Source: Obelidium mucronatum (lineage: Eukaryota; Chytridiomycota; Chytridiomycetes; Chytridiales; Chytriomycetaceae). From it: a DNA stretch of 64,000 nucleotides. This document shows, piece by piece, positions 20,778-34,532 of this stretch. A program made the position numbers and the translations under genes. The notes beneath the pieces are model-generated. The model was not told where the DNA came from. It saw nothing but the letters and a program-made list of their open reading frames with translations, and did no database searches. Each line of letters opens with the position of its first letter. Within the stretch, counting starts at the first letter, position 1. The stretch is taken from assembly GCA_025765595.1 (NCBI GenBank), contig JAIVFH010000027.1, positions 248,001 to 312,000 on the forward strand, read 5' to 3'.

Positions 20778-21791
20778 GTATCGAATAGTTGCTCACACAC
20801 ATTTTTTCTTCGGAATTCAGATATTGGGCAACATTTTCACTTGTCTAATGTGGTTATAAGTGAAATGATACATTTCACTTATCAGTTGCAGTATTATATC
20901 TTGTTTGAGGTTTGATTTCAGTTTTTCATGTAGGGAAACATACCGCTGATTGATGATGTCTTGTAGGTCCTAGAATGCTCCTGGAATGAGTTGAATGTGT
21001 ATCTTGACAAGAGAACTGGGGATTTGGATCAATTGATTGGAGCCCACAACAAGTATTTGAACTAATATTACGTCGAGGGGCTTACTTGCTGCGACCACAA
21101 GCTCGAATGTAAGGGTGTTTATTTTTTTTGGGTTCTTCAAATCTCAATTCTTTTGTTGGCTTCGTAGCAAAACATGTTTTCAATGTTGATTGGATTATTT
21201 GACGTGATTCTAAAGTTCCAGCTTGCAGTGGTACGTATTTTTTTCTGCGTGCAGTTGAATCTTGGAACTGTTTCTAACCCTCGCTGGTTAGGAAGGAATG
21301 GTGGACATTGGATTCGAAGTCCTTGAAGCGGCTAAAAAGAGTGATTCGAAAGCATTCGAGAGCCGTTTAATGGTTAGTGCTTATAGGACTGGAGATGAAA
21401 AACTATCAATCTAATGACTTTTTGTCTGTGTATGTAGCAACGGATTTCTTCAATCCATGATACTCGTCTGAATGTTTCACAACCTTCTTCTGAACCACTT
21501 GCATGCACGAATCGCTTCCGCTGGCGAAAGTTTGAAGCAGACTGCGGAAGAGTATCATGTGAGGTTTCATTCTTCCAATTGATGTTTGTTTTTTTGTTGA
21601 CCACCGCTATTTTAGACGGATCCTTCAAGCTCTTCTGAATGCTCTTTCAAGCCACCCAGATGCCAACCTGCATGGATTACGCGTGCAACTGGATTATAAT
21701 TCGGTGAGTTTTTTTACTGTCTGTAAATACGGTTTGTTAATAACTCGAATGCGGCCAGTTTTACAAGGGAAAGGGTGCTGCTTCCTCTTGA
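18147..21791 (+). CDS. TUBGCP3: Gamma-tubulin complex component 3 (GCP3/Spc98), several apparent indels
   Basis: A many-exon gene. Recognisable blocks in order: RLARGVQRLVALL (N-terminal helix), KLALRFSALYHKLSD, LHFLNCLSDQA, DMLFIFQDIDGKFIKFD, RLSEVGWLYRRIQK, RQGFCVGIQKELVRHFELI, LSLKRLLVWITEPLLKLRL, MLRRWLYEGELNDPYQEFFV, KYLLLGQGDFVQNLMDKL, HNLTGILESSIRASNAQ, DVLRRLDVRLLE, WDVFTLDYHTDSPISTVF, MIHFTYQLQYYILFEVLECS, and a last exon ending FYKGKGAASS. This follows GCP3 throughout; it nucleates microtubules with gamma-tubulin and GCP2. Reading requires dropping single bases near 18340, 18997, 19099 and 19177 and adding one near 21066. Exon 1 is a GC-rich island. Exon borders in the last 800 bases are approximate. 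Confidence 0.9.
20743..20774. repeat. Poly(T) tract, 32 bases
   Basis: An uninterrupted T-run sits inside a GCP3 intron, close to its 3' half, where it may serve as an extended polypyrimidine tract. Confidence 0.9.
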
Positions 21792-22062
21792 GTGTGGTGT
21801 GAATAAAATGATATTTATTGTTTAACTCTGGGAATCAGCTACCATAATAAACGTAAGAACAGACTTTCTAAACCAAAAAAGGTATGCGAGAAGCCTGTTT
21901 GTCGGTTTTATTAAACTTGAAGGAGATTGAAGGGCTTCAGTATTCCCTTGCCAATTCAAAAAACAAAATAAGACATCGAGAAGAACGTTCACACGCGTTT
22001 TGCGATTCAATTTCAAATGATTCGGTTTAATGGTAGATGTGTGAGAGGGAGATAAATACATA
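21792..22062. other. Intergenic, no gene seen
   Basis: AT-rich DNA between the convergent GCP3 and Nudix stops. One 89-codon minus-strand frame runs through it and into the Nudix end but lacks family features, splice context or composition of a real gene. Confidence 0.6.
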
Positions 22063-22659
22063 TTATGCAATAGTATCAGAGCCAGTTGCAATTGGTGCAG
22101 ACTCTGCGGCAGAATCCAATACGTCGCTCATCTGCTCCTCGCCAGACTCGAGCGCCAAGTAGGCTTCGAGCGCCTTGTACAGCTGGTTGCGCCCGTGTTC
22201 GCGCAGCCGGGCGAGCGCCTCGTCGGGCGCAAAGGCGCGCCGGTCCCTGTGCGCCTGTTCTGGCCACGCGTCGGCGAGCGCGGCGCCGCGCATGACGAAG
22301 AAATCCAGCGCGGCGGTCGCCTTGGCATTCACGAACGAAACCAGGCGCGCGCCGACGCTGCCGCGCAGCCCGGCCTCCTCGAACGCCTCGCGCGCCGCCG
22401 CCGCCGCAAGCGTCTCGTCCGTCTCGGCGCCGCCCTTCGGCAGCACCCAGTCGCTGCGCCGCTTCGACGACGTCACGAGCACGATGCGGCCGTCCGGAAG
22501 CACGGGGACTACCCCGACTACCTTGCGCAGTCCGGCGGCCGTGTACACCTGCTTGTCGCGCCCAGTGCGTGATTCCTGCATCTGCGGGGGGTTTTTTGGT
22601 GCGTTTCTTTTGGGGGCTTGAATGTGCCCGGAAATTTTATGATATGGTGGTGTGGGCAT
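22063..22659 (-). CDS. Nudix hydrolase, diphosphoinositol-polyphosphate phosphohydrolase type
   Basis: Single exon of 198 residues from an ATG at 22659. The full Nudix box is present, GGAETDETLAAAAAREAFEE followed by AGL, matching Gx5Ex7REUxEExGU with all catalytic glutamates. Upstream, GVVPVLPDGRIVLVTSS and SDWVLPKGG are typical of the DIPP/Aps1 group, which hydrolyses diphosphoinositol polyphosphates and diadenosine polyphosphates. The length fits. Nearly the whole coding region (22110-22560) is very GC-rich, unlike its flanks. The acidic C-terminal tail is unremarkable. Confidence 0.9.
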   Translation of the reverse strand: MPTPPYHKISGHIQAPKRNAPKNPPQMQESRTGRDKQVYTAAGLRKVVGVVPVLPDGRIVLVTSSKRRSDWVLPKGGAETDETLAAAAAREAFEEAGLRGSVGARLVSFVNAKATAALDFFVMRGAALADAWPEQAHRDRRAFAPDEALARLREHGRNQLYKALEAYLALESGEEQMSDVLDSAAESAPIATGSDTIA

Positions 22660-22700
22660 GCATCGTTTTTAATAAAAAATAAATAACAAACAAAAATACG

Positions 22701-23414
22701 TCAAAGAAGCAGAAACAAGGCAAACAAAAGAATCCAAACAACTCCACGCGCAAATCTACTCCGAAGAGCACTGCTTCCAAAAGGATCCGCCGGTCTGTCG
22801 CCTGCACTGCCACTACCAGGTCGCTGGGTAATCAGCGTAACAGTTTTGGAAATCAAGTTGTTGCATTCATCGATAATCAGATTGAAAAACGTTGAATTCA
22901 CGCATGTTTGGTTGCAGCTTTGGAGAACCGGCATATCAGACTTTTTAATTTTGTCGTTTGATTGTTTCATATGTTACCAACGCGGACAATACGAAATGAA
23001 AACAAGACTTACACAAATTCCTGATCCATCATTCCCGCTAAACGCTCCAATAAGTAATCCAGGAAGTTGTTGGGCACATGAAATTATGCATGGACTTTGA
23101 CTTTGCAAGGAATTCAACAGATTTGAGAATGAGAACCCATCATCGTCAGAGGCGGCAGGAGATGAGCCAGAATTTGCGCCATTCGGAGCTTGGGGCGTTA
23201 CGACAGCCGCTGCTGGTCCCGCTCCATTATTCAAGGAAGCAGTTTTCGTTGGGGCTACTATTATCTTGGGAATCACGATTCCTTGCTCTTCAGCCGGTGG
23301 GATAGCTGTTATGACGAGTATTGATGAAGGAGGAGGAGGCTTGGCAGCGGTCGATACGATGGCAGTACTCAAGATGCAGTAGCATGTGAATATTCCAAAC
23401 GGTATTTGAACCAT
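22701..23414 (-). CDS. Secreted six-cysteine protein A
   Basis: Two exons, 23414-23013 and 22940-22701, encode 213 residues. A signal peptide (IFTCYCILSTAIVSTAA) precedes a Pro/Ala/Ser-rich linker. Module 1 is SPCIISCAQQLPGLL...GIC and ends exon 1 with its third cysteine. Exon 2 opens module 2, SDMPVLQSCNQTCVNSTFFN then DEC. The C-terminus is a hydrophobic stretch (VVWILLFALFLLL) preceded by a small-residue region, as in GPI-anchored proteins. The intron is phase 0, directly after the codon for the third cysteine, as in all six family members. I do not recognise the family; function unknown, cell-surface location inferred. Confidence 0.8.
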
Positions 23415-23580
23415 ATTAAGGGTAGGCAGGCAAGAGCAGCTTCAGCGAAAAAAAGTCGACAGTCAGGACTATGGATTGATTTTCTATGTTTTGGGCGGGT
23501 TGGGTTGTATTCCATTTGGGCGGGACCACCATCCCCCCCATGTCATATCAGAATTTTTATCTAGACACTGTTTTTATTGA

Positions 23581-24435
23581 TTAAGAGAAACTAAGAGCTA
23601 TGGCTGAAAGAATCGCCAATAAAATGGTCCAATGAATAGCGACATGGTCTTTGGCCTGACTGAAAGGGGGATCCGCTACAGGACGAACAGTGGCAAGGGG
23701 CGATGGTTCTGCCGTGGGAACAATCAAGTTGCATTGATCGAGAACGGCTGCCAAAAGAGTAGAATTGGGACATGCCGCTCTACATATACTTAAAAGTTGG
23801 TTGTTGCTCTGCGAACGCGTTTTTAAAAAGATTTGTCTTACAAAAAAAATTGTTTTTTTTTTTTTTTGGAACTTACGCAAAACCGTGTTATGCTGTCATT
23901 AGAATTCACATCGATAGAAGGAATCTGATTTAAGCATTGAGATTGACAAGCTGTCGATAAAACGAGAGCGTCGCATGAACTCGATAATGTATTGAGTAAA
24001 GGTGAATTCGAACAAGCCGTCTGACAGTCTTTGAGTAACTCCTTGTTGTCCTGTTATTTTTTTTTTTTGGAAAGTATAAGATAGTTTAAGCTCGATTTCT
24101 TGTCAGGTCTTGGTACGTACACAAAAGGATTTCACACTGCTTGCCGAGTTGATGTCGACTGCTGGAATTTTGTTCAAGCACACGGAAACACACCGCGAAG
24201 AGGCCGATGCAGCAATAAAGTTATGAAGTGAACCAGCGGCCACAGCCACTCCACTGATTAAAGTCGATTGGGTTGAAGGATGGCTTGTTGGTTTCAGAGT
24301 CCTGCTGTAAAAAAAAATCCCGAATTGTTGGAATCTGAACAAAGGCATGCAAGAGTGACACGAGGCAAAGTAACCTGCGCATGAGCCACAGCAATCAGTA
24401 TTGGACAATAGGACAGAGATTGTGCGTTGAAGCAT
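23581..24435 (-). CDS. Secreted cysteine-rich protein B, with two copies of the six-cysteine unit
   Basis: Exons about 24435-24370, 24304-24121, 24050-23877 and 23808-23581. It carries four half-modules: SRCVSVCLNKIPAVDINSAS...FC, then DNKELLKDCQTACSNSPLLN...SC, then TACQSQCLNQIPSIDVNSND...FC, then SNNQLLSICRAACPNSTLLA...QC. Each FC is followed at once by a phase-0 intron. The C-terminus is hydrophobic (WTILLAILSAIALSFS), suggesting a GPI signal. The first exon appears to encode a signal peptide (MLQRTISVLL then PILIAVAHAQ) but needs one base dropped near 24400. Internal tandem duplication of the family unit is clear. Confidence 0.7.
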
Positions 24436-24587
24436 TTGTTTATCTTTTGCGAGAGACTTTGTTTTTGTATAATGGCGGGAAAAAAAACAAGTTCTAATGA
24501 TTCTACATACAGCAAATTTATTTTGATAAATTTTCCTAGTTATCCAGACCGAGAAAAGGAAACGAAAGAGCGATCCAGCAATAAATT

Positions 24588-25185
24588 TCACGAGCTTTCC
24601 GCCTTGCTCTCAGCAGCATGTGTCGTGGAAGACAGTCTGGTGGTCGTTCCCATACTTTTGACGGTTGCCACTTTGGTTGAGTTTGCTGTCCCGTTACAAC
24701 TTTTGAATAGAGAATTCAAAAGTGGTGATTTGGGGCACTTTTTTTTACACGCTTTCAACAATCCAACAGAATCGTTCTGAATCCCAAGAGTTGCATTCAG
24801 AAGAAACAAAAAAGATATCTTAAAAACCTGAATTACTTACACAAAACACCTGAATACTAGCTGAATTAGATAGATTTAAACCCTGGGGAAATTTGGTGAA
24901 GCAATCCCTCAAACATGGGTTCGCCTTTGAAATCATTTTGTAAATCAAAACCACAGTCGACAGATCCTTTGTTATGATTCGGACGTCGGCTTTCACAATC
25001 CTATTGATGTCGGGCTTTTTGGTTGGTTTCTTTTGCTTCTGCCGTTGCTCCAGATGATGATGGGTCGGATTGTCAGTGGTCAAGCCTTGATTTTTTGCTG
25101 ACTCAGCTTCAAGTACAGTGGCGGAAACAATGCCAAAGATGAAAGCAGCGGTAATAAGAGCGAGAATCAAAACGAGACGATGCAT
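24588..25185 (-). CDS. Secreted six-cysteine protein C
   Basis: Two exons, 25185-24841 and 24776-24588, encode 177 residues. The signal peptide is MHRLVLILALITAAFIFGIV. A Lys/His/Gln-rich linker follows. Module 1 is NPCLRDCFTKFPQGLNLSNS...FC at the end of exon 1; module 2 is NDSVGLLKACKKKCPKSPLL...SC. Unlike its neighbours it ends in a Ser/Thr-rich tail with no hydrophobic anchor, so it may be released from the cell. The intron is again phase 0 immediately after the third cysteine. Confidence 0.82.
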
Positions 25186-25417
25186 AAGTTGCGTTCTCTT
25201 TTTTTGAGTTGGCTGTACGGCATGTTCTTCCAGTCAGCCACGGCGGGAAAGTTGCAATGACCCGCAATCGAAAAATATATTGACAGATTATTCAAATAGA
25301 ATATACATATCCAGTTTAATATAATATTTATTATTTCATTACTTACAATACAGTCATTAATACACAAAACACCCAGTATTCCTTCATCGCAAAACAAAAA
25401 AGCCCAAAGAAACCACC
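25186..25417. other. Intergenic, AT-rich
   Basis: Separates secreted proteins C and D. AT-rich with T- and A-rich tracts; no ORF, tRNA or repeat seen. It should hold the promoter of gene C and the terminator of gene D. Confidence 0.6.
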
Positions 25418-25992
25418 TCATACTAAAAGAACACCCAAGAGACATTGCCAGAGATCCGAGATAAACCACGACGGCGATAGTGCATTGCTTGCCTCGGGAA
25501 CAGCAGCCATGCTTCCTTGCTGCTTGGCCGTGGCACACACGTTGGCAAGGGCAGTAATAAGGGTATTCCCCGGACATGAGGTTGTGCACGCGTTGATCAG
25601 ATCCGTGTCGCTCTGTAGAGTGAGGTTAGTACCAAAAGCAAAAGAAAGAAAGAACGAAAGAAAGAAAGAATAAAGAAGAAGGCAAAGGCACTCACACACA
25701 GACTGTGCACGCTCTTCGGGTCGTTGATGTCGACTGCGGGCGCGCGCGTCAGGCAGTTGTTGACGCACGGGTCGGCGGCGGCGGCCCAACTCGAAATTGT
25801 AAACACGAGGCCGACGACGCCCGGCACGGCGACGCCCGCGACGACCGACACGACGCTGAGCGGATCGGCGGTTTGCGTTTGTGTTTGTGTTTCTGCCGGC
25901 AGTGTTTGTGTCTGTGTGCGGACTTGCGGCACACTGGCAGCGAGAAGCGCAAAGAGCGGCAACAAAGAACGAGAACGAGAGCGAGAATACAT
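25418..25992 (-). CDS. Secreted six-cysteine protein D
   Basis: Two exons, 25992-25696 and 25612-25418, encode 163 residues. The signal peptide is SLLPLFALLAASVPQV. The segment DPLSVVSVVAGVAVPGVVG before the first cysteine is nearly the same in copy F at 46.5 kb (DPLSVASVVAGVSVPAAVG), showing that the two are close paralogues. Module 1 is DPCVNNCLTRAPAVDINDPK...LC; module 2 is SDTDLINACTTSCPGNTLIT...VC. The C-terminus is hydrophobic (LWQCLLGVLLV). Exon 1 is a GC-rich island that stops at the intron; exon 2 has ordinary composition. Confidence 0.83.
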
Positions 25993-26243
25993 GGGATCGA
26001 TGAATTGGCACAACTAGCGGCTCTGGCTTTGTGCAATTTTATTCCAATTTTATTTGAGTGTGGGTGGCCAATTTGCCCGCCAGTATGGTCGGTCGCACAA
26101 CCCTACTTTGCGTCTTTCCCAATCAATCAATCACATGGGTCTGGATACGATTAGATAAGATCGCTGTCGATTGGTCTCGGTCTTGGCGTTTGCTTTTATT
26201 TATTCAATGTTTGGCAGTTACAACTTTAAAAACAATGCTTTAT

Positions 26244-26822
26244 TTACAAGACAACAAAAACTGCAGAAACAACTCCGATAAACAACGCACAACGGTTGCT
26301 TGTACCCGCACTTGCCGCAGGGACAGTACGAACAGTCGGGAGTGGGCTGCTAACACCTCCCCCACTCAGCGCACCAACAGAAGCACAACTGGCAGTCAGT
26401 TGAGTCAACAAATCAGACTGACAAGTGACTGCGCATTGAGCAATAAAATCCTTGTTTTGAGCCTGGGGTGGTGGTAGTGTTATTTCTTGTTTTCGACTCC
26501 CTCAACCGCGATAACTTACACAAATCTGGGCCGCTTCGCTTGAAAGGCCAGATGAGGATTCGAAATTGATGCTTCCAAGAATGCTTGGAATCTTTGCTAA
26601 ACACGTTGTCGCGCAGGGTGTCAATGACTTGACGAATCCAAGAAAGTCAACGGTTGATTCAGCTGGAACGGCGGCATTCGTAACGGCAATTCCGTTGACC
26701 GCTGGGGGCTGGGTGGGTGCGGCGACAGTTGGAACAACGGGGTTGGCAACTGTGGGGGCCATCAAGGTTTGGGCGGATGCCATTCCAATGACGGATGAAG
26801 CGGTAGCGAGAGTAAAGAGCAT
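26244..26822 (-). CDS. Secreted six-cysteine protein E
   Basis: Two exons, 26822-26520 and 26462-26244, encode 173 residues. The signal peptide is MLFTLATASSVIGMASAQ, followed by a Pro/Val/Ala-rich linker. Module 1 is TPCATTCLAKIPSILGSINF...IC, with the longest loop in the family (26 residues before the third cysteine). Module 2 is AQNKDFIAQCAVTCQSDLLT...SC. The C-terminus is hydrophobic (ALFIGVVSAVFVVL). A TATA box lies 48 bases upstream of the ATG. The intron is phase 0 after the third cysteine. Confidence 0.82.
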
Positions 26823-27126
26823 GTGGTGTGTTTCGAGTTTCTCGTGGCTCCTATTCCCCAATACGTTCCTTTATATCTGAGGCGGGGCCGGGTTTCGTCC
26901 CGCTCAAAAAGGGTTCAGTTCACAACGCAAGGGTATGCTTCCAATGCATGGTCCGACCATATGTTGCCGACTGTCGCTGCATGTTGCTTCCCTCGCCTGC
27001 AATCATCGATTTAATTAATCCAGTTGGAAATCCAAAAGACAGAAAGTGTCTTTGACCACCCTCCAAGCACAAGCCAATAGATTTTTTTCCCTCTCTTCTG
27101 AAAACCCAAAAAACAAACCATTTGAG
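26823..27126. promoter_or_regulatory. Divergent intergenic region (secreted protein E / kinase 1)
   Basis: About 300 bp between two divergent ATGs. Contains a TATA box for protein E (26870-26875); no clear TATA for the kinase. Confidence 0.5.
26870..26875 (-). promoter_or_regulatory. TATA box of secreted protein E
   Basis: TATAAA on the minus strand, within gatataaagg, 48 bases before the ATG at 26822. The spacing fits a core promoter with a short leader. Confidence 0.6.
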
Positions 27127-29393
27127 ATGCTCGCTGCTGAGGCCGGCGCCAGACGCAGTGTCCGGCAATCGCACTTTGGACCTTACCGTCTATTAAAAAC
27201 CGTCGGAGAAGGAGAATTCGGGAAAGTGAAGCTAGCAGTGGACACTCGGTCAAATCAAGAGGTGTGGAAGCAGCGACGGGCACACACCCCCGCCCGTCTT
27301 CACCGACAGCATGCTTGAATGGCGGGCTAAACCTTGTGTTTTCAACGTACCAGGTTGCTGTGAAGTTGCTGAAGCGGGAGAGGGTGAAGGCAACCTCCGA
27401 CCGGAAGAAGATCATGCGTGAGATCACCATGCTGAAAGCGCTAGACCATCCGTACATTGTGGCATTGATTGATGTAGTCGAAACGGATGCTTATATCGGC
27501 CTGATTCTGCAGTATGCCCCAGGTTTGTGTTTCAACATTCCTTGGCTGGTATTTGCACCAATTCACCCCCTATTTTTTTCAGGTGGTGAACTCTTTCACT
27601 ACATCATGTCTCAACCAGAAGGTTTTCTGAGGGAACCAGAAGGCCGACGCTTCTTTGCTCAGCTGATTTCGGGTGGGTAGATCTAAGTTAGACACGCCAG
27701 CCATTCTATTACTCAATTATTGGAATTCCTTTAGGCGTAAGTTATATGCATTCCCTAGGGATTGTACATCGAGATTTGAAATTGGTACGTCATGCCACTC
27801 CAGTCTATCTATCCCGTTTGGCAGCCTTGACATTTTGATTAAAAAAACTCCTTCATCAAATAGGAAAATCTGTTACTCGGTCCACAAAACAACATCCTCA
27901 TCTCCGACCTTGGATTTGCTAATACCCATTCTGAGCACATGCTGACCCAATGCGGCAGTCCTTCCTATGCCGCCCCGGAACTGGTGAATAGCAGTGTAAG
28001 TCCCACGGTGTGGCTTGTCGCCCTATTACTAACATGAAACCTGTGTTTTCTTTCAAAAGGACTATGTCGGTGTTTCTGTAGATATTTGGAGCTGCGGTGT
28101 TATTCTCGTGAGTTCCTTTGGGGTTATATGAATGGTCTTTAAAAAGGTTTCGTTTTTAGTATGGAATGCTATCTGGATATTTACCCTATGATGACGATCC
28201 TTCAAACCCAGACTCCGAAAATATCCAACTATTGTATCAATACATTCGAACGACGAGACTGTCTTACCCAGCTTGGCTGACCCCGCTTTCGCAACACTTG
28301 ATGAGTATAATGCTTGTTCCCGACCCCAAAAATAGAGCCAAAATGTCTGAAGTAATGGGCCATGCGTGAGTACTTCGTTTCTTTTCATTAATTTTTTTTC
28401 CTACAGTCTTCCTAAACATATAGGTCCATATTTTATTAGGTGGCTTGCACCAGAAGCTGACATTTTCCAAGAAGAACTTCTTCGTCGATTAAAAAAGTTT
28501 GGCTATTCCGATTCCCGAGAGGCGGATAGCGCCGTTAGCACTGCCGAAGGAAGCAGCTCAAACGAAGGACTTTTGGATGTCTCTGGAATGAGCCCACCAC
28601 AGGAGCAGCAGTTGAGTTACCCCGTTTTCTCTTCTGAAACTCAATACTTACACAAAAAATTGCAATTAGATCTGTTCCAATGCAGAGAAATGTATCTGTG
28701 AGCTCCAAATTCAACTTTTGGAATAGGAAGGAGCCTGCCGCCGCCTCTGACAACGTTTCTACGTTGGATGCACTGGGCAGGAGCTCTACAACATACTCCA
28801 TGGATTCTCGAAGGACGGGCACCGACCAAGAGCGCAGACTACATTTCTTTAACGGCACTGTCGACAAGAAGGCGCTTTCGAGCAAAGAACCCCTCGATTT
28901 ACTAATGGATCTCGAGATTTTCTTTGAAAACACTCTCAAGTGTGTGATTCAAAGCAATGGATCCAGTACTGGCGAGTATAAACTCAGGATTCTCAAACCG
29001 CGCGGTGTCAAGATCGACAATGGTAAAGAACCAGCGACCACTGCAGCCAAGACGGATTCTCCAGTTCCTGGAATGAAGAAATCAGAGGTCAATGACCCAC
29101 GAATGAATCAGATTTATAGCAGTTTTCCGGTCTCGCTCAAGTCAAGAATCACGAAATTTGTTTCGTCGTTTGGATCTGGCAGTAAGGGATCCAATGGCTC
29201 ATTAAACGATACTAGCTCGGTTATATCTGCCAAGGAAATGAGTGGAATGGAGGAGGAGCTTCTATTTTCAGTTGAGATTCAGAAAGTTAAGGATATGGTG
29301 GGCACATATGTTGTAGAATTTCGACGGGTGAAGGGTGACAAGTGGGCGTTCAAGAGGTTGTATGGTTCTGTGATTGGCGATTTGCCGTTGTAA
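27127..29393 (+). CDS. Kin4-like Ser/Thr protein kinase, copy 1
   Basis: A multi-exon kinase starting at ATG 27127 (an upstream open frame begins with GTG). Catalytic motifs: [12 protein letters not shown] (P-loop), VAVKLLKRE (Lys), HRDLKLENLLL (catalytic loop), SDLGFAN (DFG replaced by DLG), [11 protein letters not shown] and [20 protein letters not shown]. The insert [19 protein letters not shown] is characteristic of fungal Kin4/Ppk1-type kinases of the AMPK-like branch. The C-terminal region ends in a KA1-like domain ([20 protein letters not shown]). Such kinases act in polarity and mitotic-exit checkpoints in yeasts; the role here is unknown. Intron positions match copy 2, showing tandem duplication. 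Confidence 0.85.
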
Positions 29394-29593
29394 AAGATGG
29401 GGATTAAATAAAAGTAAAGTGGCTCCAAATTACTGTCTTGTTTCACTTCCTGGTTGCTTTTGAGTGAAGTGTAAAAATTTTCATTTTCCCAATTTGTTGC
29501 AATCTCTCTCTTTGCTTCGTTGTCAATCCGACCTGTTGAGCCAGAAGACAACAACTCACCCCCGAAACGCCAGAAAAGGAAATCTAGTTGGAA

Positions 29594-32098
<2,505 letters not shown>

Positions 32099-32157
32099 TA
32101 AAGACGAAAATTATAGATGTCTGTCTTGTTGGCAATCGCGTATCTTTTGTAAATCAA

Positions 32158-34483
32158 ATGTCTGTGTCCTTCGCCGAGAGTGAACACATTAGCACCACGA
32201 GCCGCGCTGGATCTCGTGATGAAGGTTGCCTCGTTTTTATTGTTGTCTTTTTGTATTTAACCGTGGCTGAACAGAAGGACGGCCAACGGTATCATCTCGT
32301 CGAGGAGGCGGATTTCGAAAAACGCGTCCCAATTCTATCACTGAGAAAGACTTACAAACGCTTGCTACAGAGTCCGAAAGTTTGAAAGGAACTTGGAGGG
32401 CAGCGGGCAAGGGCCGTTTCTGAAGACTTCACGAACAAACCCCCACGACCTACACCAGGAAAACAAGCAGAGGCCGGTCCGCCTGCAGCTAATACTACAA
32501 ATCTTGATAAAAAATCGAGAAAGGAATCCAGTAGCTGGCAGCCACCGTCACGGATTGTATCGCGAAAGGCATCTTCCGTTATGCCGGATATTCAGATACA
32601 AACAGCGACAGTCATTGAAGGATCCAATGAAAATGTTGCCACGCCGCGAACCAGTTATTCGAAGTCGAACCGAGATCCTGATGATTATAACAAACTGCAG
32701 GCAAAACCTGACACCCGATTGAAAATTCCATTCCCACCAGACAAATCCACAAATAGTTTCTTTTCTAAGGGGTCTATTGCATCTCGGCCGGGACTCCATA
32801 ATCACTGCCGTGAAATAACAGAGACTTGGACAACTATTATTTTCAAGATGCGGTGGAGTTTGGTTGGGATTGTTTTGAACGCCGGCCTTATTGGCGTGTT
32901 TCGTACAATGATGCAACGCCTGGTTATTGAAATGGACAAAGATCTTATTCATGTATATGTTGGTGTATTGGTTGAAGTTGTCTTACTCATCGCCAATACA
33001 ATTACTCTGTGGGGTCTTGAAGAAGCAGGATCCTGCGTATTTGGCTACCTACTATCATCCAAAACTGGATTTAGTTTGGCTGCATGTGGATACTTGCAGG
33101 CTTCGCCCGTAGGGGAAGTTGCATTTCGCCCAATCCCTGGCTTTAACAAGTCCGTCGCGAAAACTCCTGACACTCGCCTTTCTTTTATTTGGATTATTAC
33201 TGAGCTTCAAGTTGTTACGACGCCATTCAGTGCTATTTCAATTAAGGGGGAACCGTTTGCCGTTTACAACGATGTCAGCGACTGTGTCTATTTTGTTCAA
33301 GACAATAAAATCAAGCCAGTGGACCGAAAATGGCCGACTTTAGGACACCGAAGGAGGTGTCAGCGAATACGTTTTTGGTTCGTCATTGGGTATAATGCGT
33401 TCTGAAGTTCCCGGTGTGAATCTCACAACAGCCATGTATCCACCACAACTGATTTCGGCTCTCAATGATGGCGACACCATACAAGGACTTGGATTTTCGG
33501 CAGATATATCTTCAGTTTGTAAATGTGCCACGGCGCTGACATCGGCAGCATTGGTTGCTGCTGGAGTTGCGCCGTCACAAGTTGAAAGGACTATTCAGGA
33601 ATACCAAAAGATGAATAACGAGCCTGGACTCACGTTTGGCACTCTTTTAGTTAATGATACGGTGCAAATATCAAACGTTTTCAGTGGATATGGACTTTGC
33701 GGTGGAAAGGGTGCCAACTTGGTTATGCCTCTAGTTTGTTCAACAACCATTAGCAACCACCAAATTATGATGCTTGAAATTCAATTCATGACAGACGGAA
33801 CAACGGCATCAATAGCGCCTAATATCGTGCGGCCGCTTTATTCGATTGGGAGAGCGGACGTTAAGAAATGGCTGTTTTTCGGAATGAACGCTATAACCAA
33901 TGGCCCAGTCAGCTCGTATTTGACGCCTCCAACAGTGCCTGGAAGTTTGGCACCAATGCTTTGGTGGACAGCTCCAAACCTGATTGGCATGGACAGAGCA
34001 ATTGTAGAATCAGGAATTGAAACAATGTACGCCATTCTCTTCAAAGCTGCCATACAACGAACATATACGGCGGAAGGAACTCAATGCCCAAGAAAAAATA
34101 CAATCAGAACCTCGCAAAGTGAAGTTTACATGGAATTCAATGGGTATGCCGTGACAGCGTTCTCGCTCACGATTCAGTTGATTGTTTCAATCGTTTCAAC
34201 GTTCTCGTTTATTCTGTGGTTTACTGCCCCGTCTCCCATTGGGCCTGCAGTTCGTGCCACACAAGAAAGTATCTACTTGATTACTTTGATAAAAACTTCA
34301 GAGCGTTTGGGAATAGGGCTCTACGATCTTTGTAATGCCGAAACCTACTATATTTGGCAGAAATTGGATTACGTCTGCAGGATTGGGGAGAGTATCACCA
34401 CCATCGAAGAAGAAATTGGAAAGATAACGATTGATAAAGCCTCTCTGGTTAGACCTTTGAGGAATGGAAAGCAATATTATTAG
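32158..34483 (+). CDS. Large multi-pass membrane protein family, copy 1 (frame broken)
   Basis: Copy 1 of an unrecognised family; compare copies 2-4. Exon 1 (32158-32232) reads MSVSFAESEHISTTSRAGSR. The intron ends at 32282. Core blocks present are REITETWTTI, EAGSCVFGYLLSSKTGFSL, MYPPQLISALNDGDTIQGLG, FMTDGTTASIAPNIV, SSYLTPPTVPGSLAPMLWWT and KASLVRPLRNGKQYY at the end. Alignment with copy 2 shows four breaks: an extra G near 32414, an extra G near 33113, two extra bases (AC) near 33170 and an extra G near 33343. The frame is otherwise conserved to the end, so these are probably assembly errors; a recent pseudogene is the alternative. Confidence 0.7.
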
Positions 34484-34532
34484 TTTCTGAGTAAAACCTG
34501 AAGATGGATTTGTATACCAAACTATAAATAGA

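Noticed and set aside
21822..22091. 89-codon minus-strand ORF
   Set aside because: AT-rich intergenic frame overlapping the end of the Nudix gene; no signal peptide, domain or splice context.
22701..26822. Assignment of the secreted family to CFEM proteins
   Set aside because: Only six cysteines, in a C-x3-C/C plus C-x3-C/C arrangement; the CxC and the Asp-containing core of CFEM are missing.
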